64,000 nucleotides of DNA from Phaeobacter gallaeciensis DSM 26640 (GTDB lineage Bacteria; Pseudomonadota; Alphaproteobacteria; Rhodobacterales; Rhodobacteraceae). This document shows positions 1 to 8,492 of this stretch, piece by piece. Where the stretch lies: positions 2,053,001 through 2,117,000 of the forward strand of contig NC_023137.1 of the NCBI RefSeq assembly GCF_000511385.1, written 5' to 3'. The translations under genes were made by a program, and so were the position numbers. Each line of letters begins with the position of its first letter. The first letter of the stretch is position 1. The notes below the pieces were generated by a model. It was not told the origin of the DNA. It ran no database searches and saw only the letters and a list, made by a program, of their open reading frames with translations.

Positions 1-371
1 CCACCCGGCGCACGGCGGATCACCTTGCTACCATGCGCGCCGAAATTTTTCGACAGGGCCAGCCCGGTCTCTCCGACGAAGCGTTTTGTGCATCCGATGT
101 GACTTTTCACCGGGCACTGGTGGATGCGGCGGACAATCCGGTTTTGTCCTATCAACTAGCTGGCGCCGTAGAGGCAATGCAGCCCCTGATGAATATGATC
201 ACCTTCACCGCGCGGGATCGGGCAGTGATCACTGCACTGCACAGCAATATCGTCGAGGCCATTGAGGCCGGGGATCCAATTGCGACGGCTGAGGGTCTGA
301 CACAGCTTGAAAGTGAAACGCTTAAGTTGTCACAAACAGTGTTTTTGAAACGTGCGGAACAGGTCAAATAA
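1..371 (+). CDS. GntR-family regulator, C-terminal FCD domain (5' partial)
   Basis: The frame is open from base 3 to the TAA at 369-371, so this is the last ~120 residues of a protein that begins outside the window. The visible part matches the all-helical FCD effector domain of FadR/VanR-type GntR regulators: a D-x-x-FH-x-AL...A-x-N-P-V-L block (residues DVTFHRALVDAADNPVL) and a later H-x-x-I-x-x-A-I-x-A-GD block with metal-ligand-like histidines. Such proteins bind DNA through an N-terminal winged helix (not seen here) and sense small acids. The ligand cannot be inferred. An inverted-repeat element begins about 30 bp after its stop. The internal ATG at 33 is not the start. Confidence 0.8.
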   Translation, partial: TRRTADHLATMRAEIFRQGQPGLSDEAFCASDVTFHRALVDAADNPVLSYQLAGAVEAMQPLMNMITFTARDRAVITALHSNIVEAIEAGDPIATAEGLTQLESETLKLSQTVFLKRAEQVK

Positions 372-401
372 CCGTTCACGCGCAATCAATAACCGTCCGT
401 A

Positions 402-663
402 GGGTCAGGACCCATTAATCCTGCACCTCTGGTTTGACTGATTTTGTCTCTGACAAGGAACAGATTCACAGGAATAGTGGTTCTATTTCAAGAAGATGTG
501 ACGCAGCTCAGAGGCAAAATCAGCCAAATCCCCGGACGTGCGAACCGCTGCAAAGCAGCGGCTTTGAACGCTTGGAATTGACACCGCCAGTCCCGGCGCG
601 CTCAAAACCACTGCTTTTTTGCCGTTCGCGCGCCAGCGATGCAGGATTAATGGGTCCTGACCC
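402..663. mobile_element. MITE-like non-autonomous element with 24-bp perfect terminal inverted repeats
   Basis: Bases 402-425 and 640-663 are perfect reverse complements (left end begins gggtcaggacccattaatcc). The pair is flanked by TA on both sides (400-401 and 664-665), consistent with a TA target duplication. The 262-bp element holds no transposase. Inside are a second imperfect inverted repeat (436-452 against 509-525, 15 of 17 bases) and a small perfect hairpin (ccgctg...cagcgg, 545-561). An open frame at 434-694 runs through the right end and looks like no protein. TA duplication is typical of IS630/Tc1-type elements and some IS5 relatives; the parent family is not identified. Confidence 0.75.
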
Positions 664-761
664 TAGTTCGGCGCGACCGACTGTTTTGCTCTGATAAAAA
701 GCTTGCCCAATATCAAAGCGACCGTAATAACATCATAAATGACGAGTATTGGAGAGTTGCA

Positions 762-1217
762 GTGTACCCCACGCCCAAAGAGATGTTGAATCGCTGGTTT
801 CAGGGCCTCTGGGTGAATGGTGATACGACTGTTCTTGACGAGTTATTTGCAGAGGATACCGAAGCAGTCGGCCTGATCCCGGACATCGCGATGAAAAAGC
901 CGGAATTTGTTGTTCTGGCTGAGGCCGTGCGCGAACTCTGCACCGATATCCAAGTCGAGATCAGCCATGCGGTCGAGGCAGGAGACTGGATTGCCGTACG
1001 CATCCAGGTAGAGGCCGTCAGCATAATGCATAACCGGCCCTTCCAGGTGTCCGGGCATATCATGGCGCGCGCTTCTGAGGGAAAGTTCATCGAAATGATC
1101 AGTCAGTTCGACTTTCTCACACTTTTTGAGAACCTCGGCCAGATGCCTGAGAACACCCTGCCCGTCTGCCTGACAGGTCAGCAACTGGTCTGGGCTTCAA
1201 CCGCGTTGGAGTCTTGA
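762..1217 (+). CDS. SnoaL-like/NTF2-fold protein (paralogue of 30545-30985)
   Basis: This 151-residue protein starts at a GTG, chosen because GGAG at 751-754 lies 7 bp upstream. Size and pattern (W-F-x-x-L-W-V-N-G near the N-terminus, a GDWIAVRIQVEA strand in the middle, a final FDFLTLFENLGQ helix) fit the SnoaL-like NTF2 fold, a cone-shaped alpha+beta barrel used by polyketide cyclases, isomerases and small-molecule binding proteins. It is clearly homologous to the protein encoded at 30545-30985, including the tail FENLGQMP...LPVCLTGQQLVWA against FEQLGQLP...LPICMTGERLIWA. The two copies bracket the biosynthetic and export genes. Substrate unknown. It lies between the inverted-repeat element and the tmRNA promoter. 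Confidence 0.75.
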   Translation: MYPTPKEMLNRWFQGLWVNGDTTVLDELFAEDTEAVGLIPDIAMKKPEFVVLAEAVRELCTDIQVEISHAVEAGDWIAVRIQVEAVSIMHNRPFQVSGHIMARASEGKFIEMISQFDFLTLFENLGQMPENTLPVCLTGQQLVWASTALES

Positions 1218-1229
1218 GCATTTTCCCCC

Positions 1230-1258
1230 TTTAACTCTCCCCGTCCCGACCATATATT
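1230..1258 (+). promoter_or_regulatory. Putative sigma-70 promoter of ssrA
   Basis: TATATT at 1253-1258 is a good -10 and TTTAAC at 1230-1235 a weak -35 with 17-bp spacing. A start near 1265 would lie just before the first tmRNA helix strand. Confidence 0.4.
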
Positions 1259-1261
1259 GGG

Positions 1262-1595
1262 TCTGTTCTTCGGAACTATGGACATAAACGCGCTCGTAAT
1301 AAGCGGATCGGACCCGGGGGCGGTACCCGGCGACTCCACCAAACATCCTTCATTTGGGGATCATGGGGTCGAAACAGGATCGACGAACGTCTAAAGGGGT
1401 TAGCTTTGTCTCGGCTGTCTGCCACCGTTATCGGCGAAACTTGTACAATTGCAAATGACAATCGTGCTCCGGCAATGGCAGTAGCAGCGTAAGCTGTTAA
1501 TGTCGCCGAAACTAAGTCCTTGCGCCTAGCCGCGTAAGGCGGGGTTCGCAGGTACCTGGCAACAGAAACCTGCACTTCCTCCCCTGCATTTGTTT
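1262..1595 (+). ncRNA. ssrA: tmRNA (circularly permuted, two-piece, alphaproteobacterial type)
   Basis: The acceptor piece comes first and ends in GACTCCACCA (1332-1341), preceded by a T-arm-like segment (cggacccgggggcggtaccc). After a short spacer the coding piece begins GGGGTCG at 1365-1371, which pairs 7 of 7 with CGACTCC of the acceptor piece, and continues GAAACAGGATCGACG, the conserved tmRNA 5' signature. The tag frame at 1451-1492 reads ANDNRAPAMAVAA then TAA. This gene order is the permuted form in which the precursor is cut into two RNAs. tmRNA rescues stalled ribosomes and tags the nascent peptide for ClpXP; its adaptor SspB is encoded at 32566. The outer ends are approximate; a T-rich stretch near 1590 may terminate it. 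Confidence 0.93.
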
Positions 1596-1722
1596 TTAAA
1601 TTCTCGCAACATGGCTGGAGTGCGCTTGTGGCGGGCGTTCATGCGGCCGGGCGATGGGCAGCCATGTCCTGCCACCACCGCCCAATCATGTTGAGCACCA
1701 TCACGGTTGCTGTAGCATGCCG

Positions 1723-2787
1723 TCATAGCGGCACGCTATCCGCGTCAGCCACGATTGAGCCACCATCCTCAGCCGGCGTGTATTTCGTGCGCCAGGCCTG
1801 CGGCGTCATGCCAGTCACTCGGCGGAACTCCCGGTTGAAGTTGGATTTGGTCTGAAAACCGACATCGAACATGATATCCGTCACCGATCGGCGGGTCGCC
1901 TGAAGCAGGTCGCAGGCCTCCGCAATCCGATAGCCGTTGACGTATTGGGAGACATTCATTCCGACCGAACGGTTGATCGCCTGCGAGATCTGTCGGGATG
2001 GGATAAGTGCCTTGCGCGCCAGCCGTTCGAGATTGAGGTTTGCATCTCGGTAGACATGGTCGTCATTCATCAGCTCCTCAATCCTCTGGATCGTGGCGGA
2101 TCCGCTCAGCTCTTCCTCTTCCAGCCGACGCGGCTGCGGCGTTTCCGAGGGCGGCGTTTTACTGGTGCTGGCAAGGGTGGCTGCCAGGCCCAGCATCACC
2201 AGTGCTGCAAAATTCGCAAACAGGATCACCGAGGGCACATGTTCGACATGCTGCCAGAAGAAGCTGAGGAACAAAATGGTGTCGATCAGGGCAAAGGACA
2301 GCAGCGACAGAGCCGCGAAAAAAATCGCCCGATAGGTGGAATCGGCCCCGTCCAGAGGCGTGATCCCCAAAGCGTCCGTACCAGGCAAAAGCAGGCGCAG
2401 AATAACCACCGCATAGGCGAGGAATGTAATGACAACGACAATATCCACCGCCTCGCGCCAGAGAAATGTCAGCCCGATCACCAGCACGGTCGGCATATAA
2501 TAGACCGCCAGCCGCTGCGCCATCGGCCAGCGGTCACGTTCGATCACGTTCAGAACCCCTGCATAGACCAGAGCCGGTATTAAGGTTGCAAGCACCGGCA
2601 CGATGTAAGACGTCGCCTCAACATCATACCCCCAGCGCAGCCCCAGCAAGAAGGACTGGATCGCGCTCAGCACGATGAGCAGCAGAAACGGCTTGTTCTT
2701 GTTTGCGGTGTCGTCGTTTCTGACAACATGAATGAACAGGAACATCATCTGTGCTGAGAACATAAATTCGATTGGTATGAATATCAT
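1723..2787 (-). CDS. Membrane-anchored AraC-family transcriptional regulator
   Basis: Of the 354 residues, the first ~210 form six or seven hydrophobic segments, followed by a ~35-residue Pro/Glu-rich linker and a C-terminal AraC/XylS DNA-binding domain (about 240-345). The domain has both helix-turn-helix units and the typical block VTDIMFDVGFQTKSNFNREF followed by RVTGMTPQAWR. Membrane sensor domains on AraC regulators are known but less common than cytoplasmic ones. No good Shine-Dalgarno precedes the ATG at 2787; Met9 is an alternative start. The gene ends convergently with ssrA. It is the regulator nearest to the biosynthetic cluster and transcribed in the same direction, so control of the cluster is possible but not shown. 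Confidence 0.85.
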   Translation of the reverse strand: MIFIPIEFMFSAQMMFLFIHVVRNDDTANKNKPFLLLIVLSAIQSFLLGLRWGYDVEATSYIVPVLATLIPALVYAGVLNVIERDRWPMAQRLAVYYMPTVLVIGLTFLWREAVDIVVVITFLAYAVVILRLLLPGTDALGITPLDGADSTYRAIFFAALSLLSFALIDTILFLSFFWQHVEHVPSVILFANFAALVMLGLAATLASTSKTPPSETPQPRRLEEEELSGSATIQRIEELMNDDHVYRDANLNLERLARKALIPSRQISQAINRSVGMNVSQYVNGYRIAEACDLLQATRRSVTDIMFDVGFQTKSNFNREFRRVTGMTPQAWRTKYTPAEDGGSIVADADSVPL

Positions 2788-3341
2788 TCGTCTAGTGCCT
2801 TAGTGGAAACGGTCATCCTGAATCATTGCGGCACAGGCGACAGCGGATGCCACTGCCTGCATTTGTGTCTGCGTCTGACATCCGACCATGTCCGGTTTTG
2901 ATGACACGATCGTGTCGCTGTCTGTTGCTGGCGTTGCAGGGGCGAGCCATTGGAAGGCAAACCGAGCGGTCTGCCGGTCCTGCGCCTGTCTAAGGGTGGG
3001 GTCGCCCTGCGCCTTCAGCCTGCCACTCTCGGGGAAAAGCAATCGGCATGAACACATCGGGCGCTCTTGGATCAGCCGGATCGATATAGGTTGATCTGCG
3101 CGCCAGTCGCACCCGTGGGTCATCTTAGGTCCGTGTCGTTCCCTCATGGGCTGCCAAACCACCCATAAGTATATTAATGCCTTTTCAACTCTATAACAGG
3201 TTGTGAAGCTCCTGCACAATTAAGTTTGCCGTTTTTTGCGCCTACCCCGAGCAAAGTGATGAGAACAGGGGCCAGACGCAGAACGTCTTTGGCGTATTTT
3301 CAGCACAGGCCGTGGTCGCGGCAGGCGGCTGCGCGCCGGTG
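2788..3341. other. Intergenic region without a convincing gene
   Basis: A 139-codon frame on the minus strand (2800-3219) resembles no family I know, has an odd Cys/Gln/Arg-rich composition and no ribosome binding site. I see no clear hairpin terminator or repeat. The region should hold the promoter of the AraC-type gene at 1723-2787. Confidence 0.5.
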
Positions 3342-3932
3342 TTACTTGGCGCGAAATGAGATATGCGACAGGTTCAAGGGCACCTTCACATCCACGTTCT
3401 CACGTTTGGTGCCCGGGCCAAAGTCTAGGCGAGAAATCGCCTTTCCACCTGTCAGTTTGAACTCTGATGCATCCCCGGTGAAATTCACAACCGAGTTTTC
3501 CGAGGCGATATCGACAGCACCAAAGGTTCCGGTGATATCTGCTACCAGTTTGATCACCTCCACCTTGAGGCCCAGATCCGGCGGCATAGCGATATGCAGT
3601 TCCGGCTCACACCACCAGCTGGTTTTCAGACCGGAGCGTGTCAGATGAACTTCGAGCGTGTCGCCATTCTGAGTCACCTGTGCATCCAGCCCGCATCCCA
3701 CAGCCGTCCCGGTCGAGATTTCGAGCGCCTGCGCCGGACCTGTGCCATTGCTAAGCTTGAGGGTGGTTTCGTCGCCAATCAGTCGCAGGGTAGTGATTGG
3801 GGCGGCAAGTTCGGGGATCGGCACGTTTTTGGCAGATACCGCGCTACTGCCAAACCCGAGAGCCGCTATGCAGGCGGCGATGAAACGGGTGAACGATGAC
3901 CGAAACGGGGGGCGCGTGCGATGGGCAACCAT
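3342..3932 (-). CDS. Exported protein of unknown function, DUF4097/DUF2807-like beta architecture
   Basis: The 196-residue product starts at an ATG preceded by AGAGG. It has a signal peptide (basic start, hydrophobic FIAACIAALGFGSSAVSA, cleavage expected near residue 34), so it should be periplasmic. The mature part is made of short alternating strands and turns (LKVEVIKLVADITGTF, AVDIASENSVVNFTGDAS), resembling the right-handed beta-solenoid of putative auto-transporter adhesin-head (DUF2807/DUF4097) domains; that assignment is tentative. Two cysteines (about residues 80 and 107) could form a disulfide. It stands alone, 212 bp from the end of the biosynthetic cluster on the same strand, and may be unrelated to it. 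Confidence 0.7.
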   Translation of the reverse strand: MVAHRTRPPFRSSFTRFIAACIAALGFGSSAVSAKNVPIPELAAPITTLRLIGDETTLKLSNGTGPAQALEISTGTAVGCGLDAQVTQNGDTLEVHLTRSGLKTSWWCEPELHIAMPPDLGLKVEVIKLVADITGTFGAVDIASENSVVNFTGDASEFKLTGGKAISRLDFGPGTKRENVDVKVPLNLSHISFRAK

Positions 3933-4144
3933 GGGGACCTCTTTGTTGTTCTGTCAGGTCGCAGCCAGTGATGCCACGACCGGTTGATACAAGACATGTC
4001 CGAGCCCTGACCGTATCGACCTTGGCTTGAGCATGGCTTTACCCTGCCAGTTCTGAAGAGGGCGCGCGTCCTCAATGGGGATTAAGGACGGACAGAATGC
4101 GGTTTACAGGAAAGAGAACCTGATAAGCCCTTGAAATTATTCAC

Positions 4145-4855
4145 TCACAAATCAAGATGACAGATCTGATCGATGGGGGATTTCACGGCCAGCGCCGCGC
4201 GATATCCCGGTGCGGGGGTCCAGCCGGACATGCTCCAGTCCGCCGGCGTTTCGTTCTCACAGCGCAATAGCGTCGCCTGCCCGGCCTGAAAGCGGACCGC
4301 AAATGCAGTGAGAGGTAGAGCCAACCCCTGCCCGCGTGCCTTGACATAGGCCTCTTTCAGCGCCCAGATCTGGGCGAACTGCGCCGGTCTTGAGCCATCA
4401 GAGCAAGCCGCAAGGGCCTCGTTTTCCTCAGGTGCAAAATAGCGCCGGGCCACCGCGTCTGACCGTCGCCCCTGTCGCACCGCTTCGATATCGACGCCAA
4501 TCGGGTTGCACCGGGTCACTGCGATCAACCACATCCGGTCGGAATGCGAGAGATTGAATTCCAACCCGCCCGCATCAACCAGCGCTGGCTTGCCTCCCGC
4601 AACGGTCTTGAAGATAAGCGCCGCGCCCGGACAGCCTGTATAGGTTGCGAGAACCCGGCGCAGCGCCACATGCGAGGCAGCATAGAGCACGCGCGCCTCA
4701 GGCCGTGACAGATCGTTCAGGCGCAGATGTTCACTGTGGGACAATAGCGACAGATCGAGATCCGAGATATCGCTGCGACCCAACGCACCCTGCCAGAGAT
4801 GAACCTCACCGGGCCGTATTGCTGATCGCCGGGCACCGGGGCGATGCGTGCTCAC
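4145..4855 (-). CDS. 4'-phosphopantetheinyl transferase (Sfp/AcpS2 type)
   Basis: This enzyme transfers the phosphopantetheine arm of CoA to a serine of carrier proteins, making them active. The core motifs are present: FNLSHSDR, then IGVDIEAVR with the Mg-binding Asp and Glu, a RRYFAPEE segment, and IWALKEAYVKARGQGL with the catalytic Trp-x-x-Lys-Glu-Ala. The open frame extends to 5005 into the upstream gene, but the extra residues are the shadow of that gene. I place the start at the GTG at 4853-4855, 8 bp after the previous stop with a weak GCGGGA upstream, giving 236 residues, the usual Sfp length. It is the last gene of the cluster and presumably serves the carrier proteins at 13055, 19339 and 24105. 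Confidence 0.9.
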   Translation of the reverse strand: MSTHRPGARRSAIRPGEVHLWQGALGRSDISDLDLSLLSHSEHLRLNDLSRPEARVLYAASHVALRRVLATYTGCPGAALIFKTVAGGKPALVDAGGLEFNLSHSDRMWLIAVTRCNPIGVDIEAVRQGRRSDAVARRYFAPEENEALAACSDGSRPAQFAQIWALKEAYVKARGQGLALPLTAFAVRFQAGQATLLRCENETPADWSMSGWTPAPGYRAALAVKSPIDQICHLDL

Positions 4856-4863
4856 ATCCCGCT

Positions 4864-6045
4864 TCACAGCATATTGGCAAGGCTGCTGCCCACCACATTG
4901 CGCAGCACCTCGCTGCTGCCGCCCCAGACGGTTTGGACCGCACTGTCGAGCACATCCTGTGTCGCCCGATCCGGCCCATCCGAACCATCCGAACCATCGT
5001 CGCAAAAACCTCGGGCACCGGACAGTTGCAGCTTCGCCGCTGCTGCGGCAGTCAGCAGCTCGGTGCTGCGAAGCTTGGCAATACAGGCATTGCGGTTGTC
5101 CAGACGGCCGGCGGTGTGATCGACGATGCAGCTATCGACAAAGGACCGGCTGGTGGCCGCCTCACTGTAAAGATCGGCCAGCCGGAACTGCGTGGCCTGA
5201 TAGTCCAGCGTGGTTCCCTCTGCCGTGCGGCGTGTGGCACAGAACCGGACTGTTTCGCGAAGCAGCGTTTCCGCCATCGCCTGTGCATAGGTTGCCAGCA
5301 CCAGCCGTTCGATGCTGAGAAAGCTGACAAGATAGAAAAATCCCATGCCACTGGCCCCCAGACGGTTGCCCTCCGGTACGCGGCAGTTGTCGAAGGTCAG
5401 ATGGCCGGTGTCCAAGGCAGGCATCCCGGTCTTGTTGATGCGGCGGCGGGTCAACCCCGGCGTTCCTGCCTCCACCAGCAGCATGTCGAACCCTGCTGAG
5501 GATGCACCATCACAGCCGGTGGGGCCGGTGCGGGCGGCGACAATGATCAAATCCGCTTCCGAACCGTTTGAAATATGCGTCTTCTCGCCGGTCAGGATGA
5601 TCTCATCCTGGTTCCGTATGGCCGTGGAGCGCAGCCCGTGCAGATCGGATCCCCCTTGCGGTTCGGTCAGGGCAATGGCCCCGATACGCCGCCCAGAGCA
5701 CAGGTCGGGCAGATACTCCTGTCGCTGAATATCATTGCCAAGACGATGCAGATAGGGGGCAACAATATCGCTTTGCAGGAAGGTGAGGAGCCCGCAGAGC
5801 CGCCGCTTGGCCAGCTCTTCTATGATGACGACTGACTGGCGAAAATCGCCTCCGTGACCGCCGTGGTCCTCCGGGATCGTGCGGCACAAGAGACCAGCCT
5901 CCCCCGCCTGCTGCCAAATTCTGCGGGGGGCCTGCCGATTTTCCATCCATTGCGGGTGGTGCGGCACCACCTCGGCGTCCAGAAATTCAGCCACCTGCTG
6001 TCGCAGGCATTCATGGTCCGGTTCAAATAAACTGCGCTTGAACAT
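4864..6045 (-). CDS. Acyl-CoA dehydrogenase family flavoprotein
   Basis: The protein is 393 residues, the full length of an acyl-CoA dehydrogenase, with the N-terminal helical domain, the flavin-binding beta domain (IALTEPQGGSD, about residues 124-134) and the C-terminal helical domain. The usual catalytic Glu of the EGT motif is replaced (TVWGGSSEV), but a Glu occurs at about residue 246 in SIERLVLA, where isovaleryl-CoA and long-chain dehydrogenases carry their base. It is therefore probably active in FAD-dependent alpha,beta-desaturation, in this context perhaps on a carrier-bound acyl or aminoacyl group. A short Asp/Gly/Ser run near residue 350 comes from a 9-bp tandem repeat. It lies between the PPTase and the luciferase-like gene in one operon. 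Confidence 0.9.
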   Translation of the reverse strand: MFKRSLFEPDHECLRQQVAEFLDAEVVPHHPQWMENRQAPRRIWQQAGEAGLLCRTIPEDHGGHGGDFRQSVVIIEELAKRRLCGLLTFLQSDIVAPYLHRLGNDIQRQEYLPDLCSGRRIGAIALTEPQGGSDLHGLRSTAIRNQDEIILTGEKTHISNGSEADLIIVAARTGPTGCDGASSAGFDMLLVEAGTPGLTRRRINKTGMPALDTGHLTFDNCRVPEGNRLGASGMGFFYLVSFLSIERLVLATYAQAMAETLLRETVRFCATRRTAEGTTLDYQATQFRLADLYSEAATSRSFVDSCIVDHTAGRLDNRNACIAKLRSTELLTAAAAAKLQLSGARGFCDDGSDGSDGPDRATQDVLDSAVQTVWGGSSEVLRNVVGSSLANML

Positions 6046-6054
6046 CAGACCCGC

Positions 6055-7047
6055 TCAGACTGCTGGCTGCTGGCACAGATCAAAGGCGCGCATGGTATGG
6101 GCCAGATCCTCCTGCCCCGTTGGCACGTCGAGGATCAGGGTTTCAAACCCGAGCGAGATATAGCTCTGGATATAGTCGGCTACCTCCTCGTAGCTGCCGA
6201 CAATATACGGGCAGAAGGTTTTGTAATTCTTGATCGGGAACAGCCAATAGGCGCCGGAGCGGGCGTCTTCCAGTTCTTCGGCCACTGCTGAAATCTGCTG
6301 ATGCCAGATTGAATCCGAGGTGCCCTGCGCCATGCGATGGGCCAGCTGCCCGCGCCGGTCCGCCGGGAAGCGCGCGCGCGCCTCCTCCCAGGCATCGGCG
6401 CTGTTGGGGCGGGCAATCACTCCAAAACGCACGCCTAGGTTCTTGCCCGCAACCGCCGCCTGATCGAGCTGTTCACGCGGTTTCGTATAGCTCAGCCGGG
6501 TGGCACCTAGCGTGGCCGCCGTGGCCTGACAAGCAGGCGACATGCCGGACACAAACAGGTCCGGCATCAGCGCCGGGTCCAGAGCGGGCTCCAACCGCAG
6601 CCCTTCGACCTGATAGTAGTCGCCGCTCAGCGTCACGGTTTCGCCGTGCAAAAGCGCCATCAGGATCTGGCTGTATTCAGTGAGGCGATCATAGCGGGGA
6701 TCGTGATCTGCCTGATCGCCAAGCTGTTTCAGATCCCGCACAAATCCGCCCGCAACCATATTCAGCGCCAGCTTGCGCCCGTAGAGAAAGCCCAGCGAGG
6801 ACAGTTTGCGCGCCGCCGCGAGCGGATGCATATAGAGCGGCTGCGTTGCCACCAGCGGCACGAACCGCGAGGTGCGTTCGATGGTGGCCTGGGCGACAGT
6901 CCAGGGGTCCATCAGCGAATTGTCGGTATAGATCAACATGCCTTCGACGCCGGCGTCTTCGTGCCAGCGGGCAATATCAGCGATCTGGCTGAGATAGCTA
7001 CCCGCGCTGAAACGGACAGAGGGCGGAGCCGTGGTGTAGAGTTTCAT
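6055..7047 (-). CDS. Luciferase-like (LLM class) FMN-dependent monooxygenase
   Basis: The 330-residue product has the (beta/alpha)8 luciferase-like pattern: WHEDAGVEGMLIYTDN near residue 30, an LVATQPLYMHPLAAARKLSSL block near 65-85, and a C-terminal VGSYEEVADYIQSYISLGFETLIL segment typical of SsuD/alkanesulfonate monooxygenase relatives. Such enzymes use reduced flavin from a separate reductase to oxygenate sulfonates, carbonyls, amines or carrier-bound substrates. The ATG at 7047 has AAGGAA upstream. It ends 9 bp before the acyl-CoA dehydrogenase gene, in the same direction. No flavin reductase is evident in the cluster. The substrate is unknown; a tailoring oxygenation of the cluster product is likely. 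Confidence 0.9.
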   Translation of the reverse strand: MKLYTTAPPSVRFSAGSYLSQIADIARWHEDAGVEGMLIYTDNSLMDPWTVAQATIERTSRFVPLVATQPLYMHPLAAARKLSSLGFLYGRKLALNMVAGGFVRDLKQLGDQADHDPRYDRLTEYSQILMALLHGETVTLSGDYYQVEGLRLEPALDPALMPDLFVSGMSPACQATAATLGATRLSYTKPREQLDQAAVAGKNLGVRFGVIARPNSADAWEEARARFPADRRGQLAHRMAQGTSDSIWHQQISAVAEELEDARSGAYWLFPIKNYKTFCPYIVGSYEEVADYIQSYISLGFETLILDVPTGQEDLAHTMRAFDLCQQPAV

Positions 7048-7082
7048 CGGGCAATTCCTTTCTTCAGGTCAACGCGGGGTGG

Positions 7083-8492
7083 TCAGGTCAAGGCGGGGGT
7101 GGTCTGGCCGGGATCTGCGATTGCCGCCTCCCGCGCGGAGGGCGGAGCGCGGCGGTCCGGCGCGGCGAGAGATGAGAGCGGATCCAGCAGATGCAGTACA
7201 CGGTCGATCCGGCGCATCCGTTCGGGGCGACCGATTGAGGTGGCAAAGGCCCGGCGCAGGTCCCGGTTCAGCGCCACCGCCGCCTCTGAGGGCTGCCCAC
7301 GATAGGCCGGATATTCCATATCGTTGGCCTGACCGATCAGCCAGGCCGCCTCCGCTGGTAGAGACGCGCGGGCCAGATAGGGCGCGGCAAGGGCCTGCCG
7401 CCAATCGCAGGCGGGATCGGCTGTCATGACCTGCCCAAGCACATCCGAGAGCGCTTGACACTGGAGCGCTGCCACCGACATGCCCTGACCATAAAGCGGG
7501 TTAAAGGTAGCGATCCGGTCGCCGAGCGGCAGATACCCCTTCGGCAATGGGCGGGTGGCCTGATCAAACCGATTGAAACGCACGGCGGCGATCCGGTAGC
7601 TCTTCAGTTCGCGCACCAAGGTTTCGCCGGTCAGCAGGCTGCTAATTTTGTCATCCGGTAATGCGTCCAGAAACGCCCGAAACTCGGCCTCGGTTGCGGG
7701 GGCTTGCATGTCAAAGCGGCAGGTTGCCGTCGCCATCCAGCGCCCGTTCTCCACCGGCGCCAGAACCGCGCCACGCGTCATCGGGGCGGAGGCAAAGTTG
7801 AGCCACCCCGCGAGATCTTCTCCTGCTGTGATCCGGCGGGAGAACAGCCCCGAGACATAGCGCACCTCAGGATAGGCGGTTTCAACCGGTGGCGGGGCAT
7901 ACCCCAAGTCGGCCAGCCACTGCGCGCCCTGTTCGGCACGACCTCCGGCATCGACCACCAGATCAGCGGGCAAGTCGCGTTCGCGCCCCTCCTGCAACAG
8001 GCGCAGGCCGGTAACCGCGCCGGGGTCCGTCGCATCACTGAGCAGGCCGGTGACCCGGGCCAGCAGCGGACGGATCACCGCATTACCGGCGATCTGCTGT
8101 TTGATCAGGTGATCAAGGGCCGGACGGGTCTGCGACAGCACCTGCACCCCGGTATCAACAGGCGGCAACCAACGTCCGGCGCTGAAACTGCGCCAACCGG
8201 AACGAACCTTCAGCGGCAGGCTGCCCTGAGCGGTAGCCTCGCGTTCGAAACCGGGAAAGAGGCTCTCCAGCACCGTTTGACCGGAGTGTAGCAGCGCATG
8301 GACATGGGCGGCCTGCGGCACGGATTTGCGCAACGCGGGCTTATCCGGGTGGGCGTCGCGGTCGATCAGCCAGACGGTGCCAAAGGTGCGCGCCAGAGCA
8401 GCAGCAGCCACCATGCCGGCAAAGCCGGATCCGATCACGGCCGCCGTCTTGTCCGGCCAGAACTGGCGCTTTGCATCATGAGACCGGGTCAT
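7083..8492 (-). CDS. FAD-dependent monooxygenase/oxidoreductase
   Basis: The N-terminus carries the dinucleotide-binding motif VIGSGFAGMVAAAALA followed by an acidic strand end (VWLIDRD). A central LVVDAGGRA and a C-terminal GD...FNPLYGQGMSVAALQ segment match the GD and P-x-x-G-x-G motifs of group A flavoprotein monooxygenases and squalene-epoxidase-like proteins. At 469 residues it is complete. It probably hydroxylates, epoxidises or dehydrogenates a cluster intermediate using FAD and NAD(P)H. Its start codon overlaps the stop of the upstream adenylating enzyme by 4 bp (ATGA), implying translational coupling. I do not see the K-x7-W-x-W-x-I motif of flavin halogenases, so halogenation is not supported. 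Confidence 0.87.
   Translation of the reverse strand: MTRSHDAKRQFWPDKTAAVIGSGFAGMVAAAALARTFGTVWLIDRDAHPDKPALRKSVPQAAHVHALLHSGQTVLESLFPGFEREATAQGSLPLKVRSGWRSFSAGRWLPPVDTGVQVLSQTRPALDHLIKQQIAGNAVIRPLLARVTGLLSDATDPGAVTGLRLLQEGRERDLPADLVVDAGGRAEQGAQWLADLGYAPPPVETAYPEVRYVSGLFSRRITAGEDLAGWLNFASAPMTRGAVLAPVENGRWMATATCRFDMQAPATEAEFRAFLDALPDDKISSLLTGETLVRELKSYRIAAVRFNRFDQATRPLPKGYLPLGDRIATFNPLYGQGMSVAALQCQALSDVLGQVMTADPACDWRQALAAPYLARASLPAEAAWLIGQANDMEYPAYRGQPSEAAVALNRDLRRAFATSIGRPERMRRIDRVLHLLDPLSSLAAPDRRAPPSAREAAIADPGQTTPALT

Noticed and set aside
2800..3219. 139-codon minus-strand frame upstream of the AraC-type gene
   Set aside because: No ribosome site, odd composition and no family resemblance; treated as non-coding.
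7083..8492. Flavin-dependent halogenase as an identity for the FAD enzyme
   Set aside because: The W-x-W-x-I halogenase motif is not present; a general FAD monooxygenase is the supported call.
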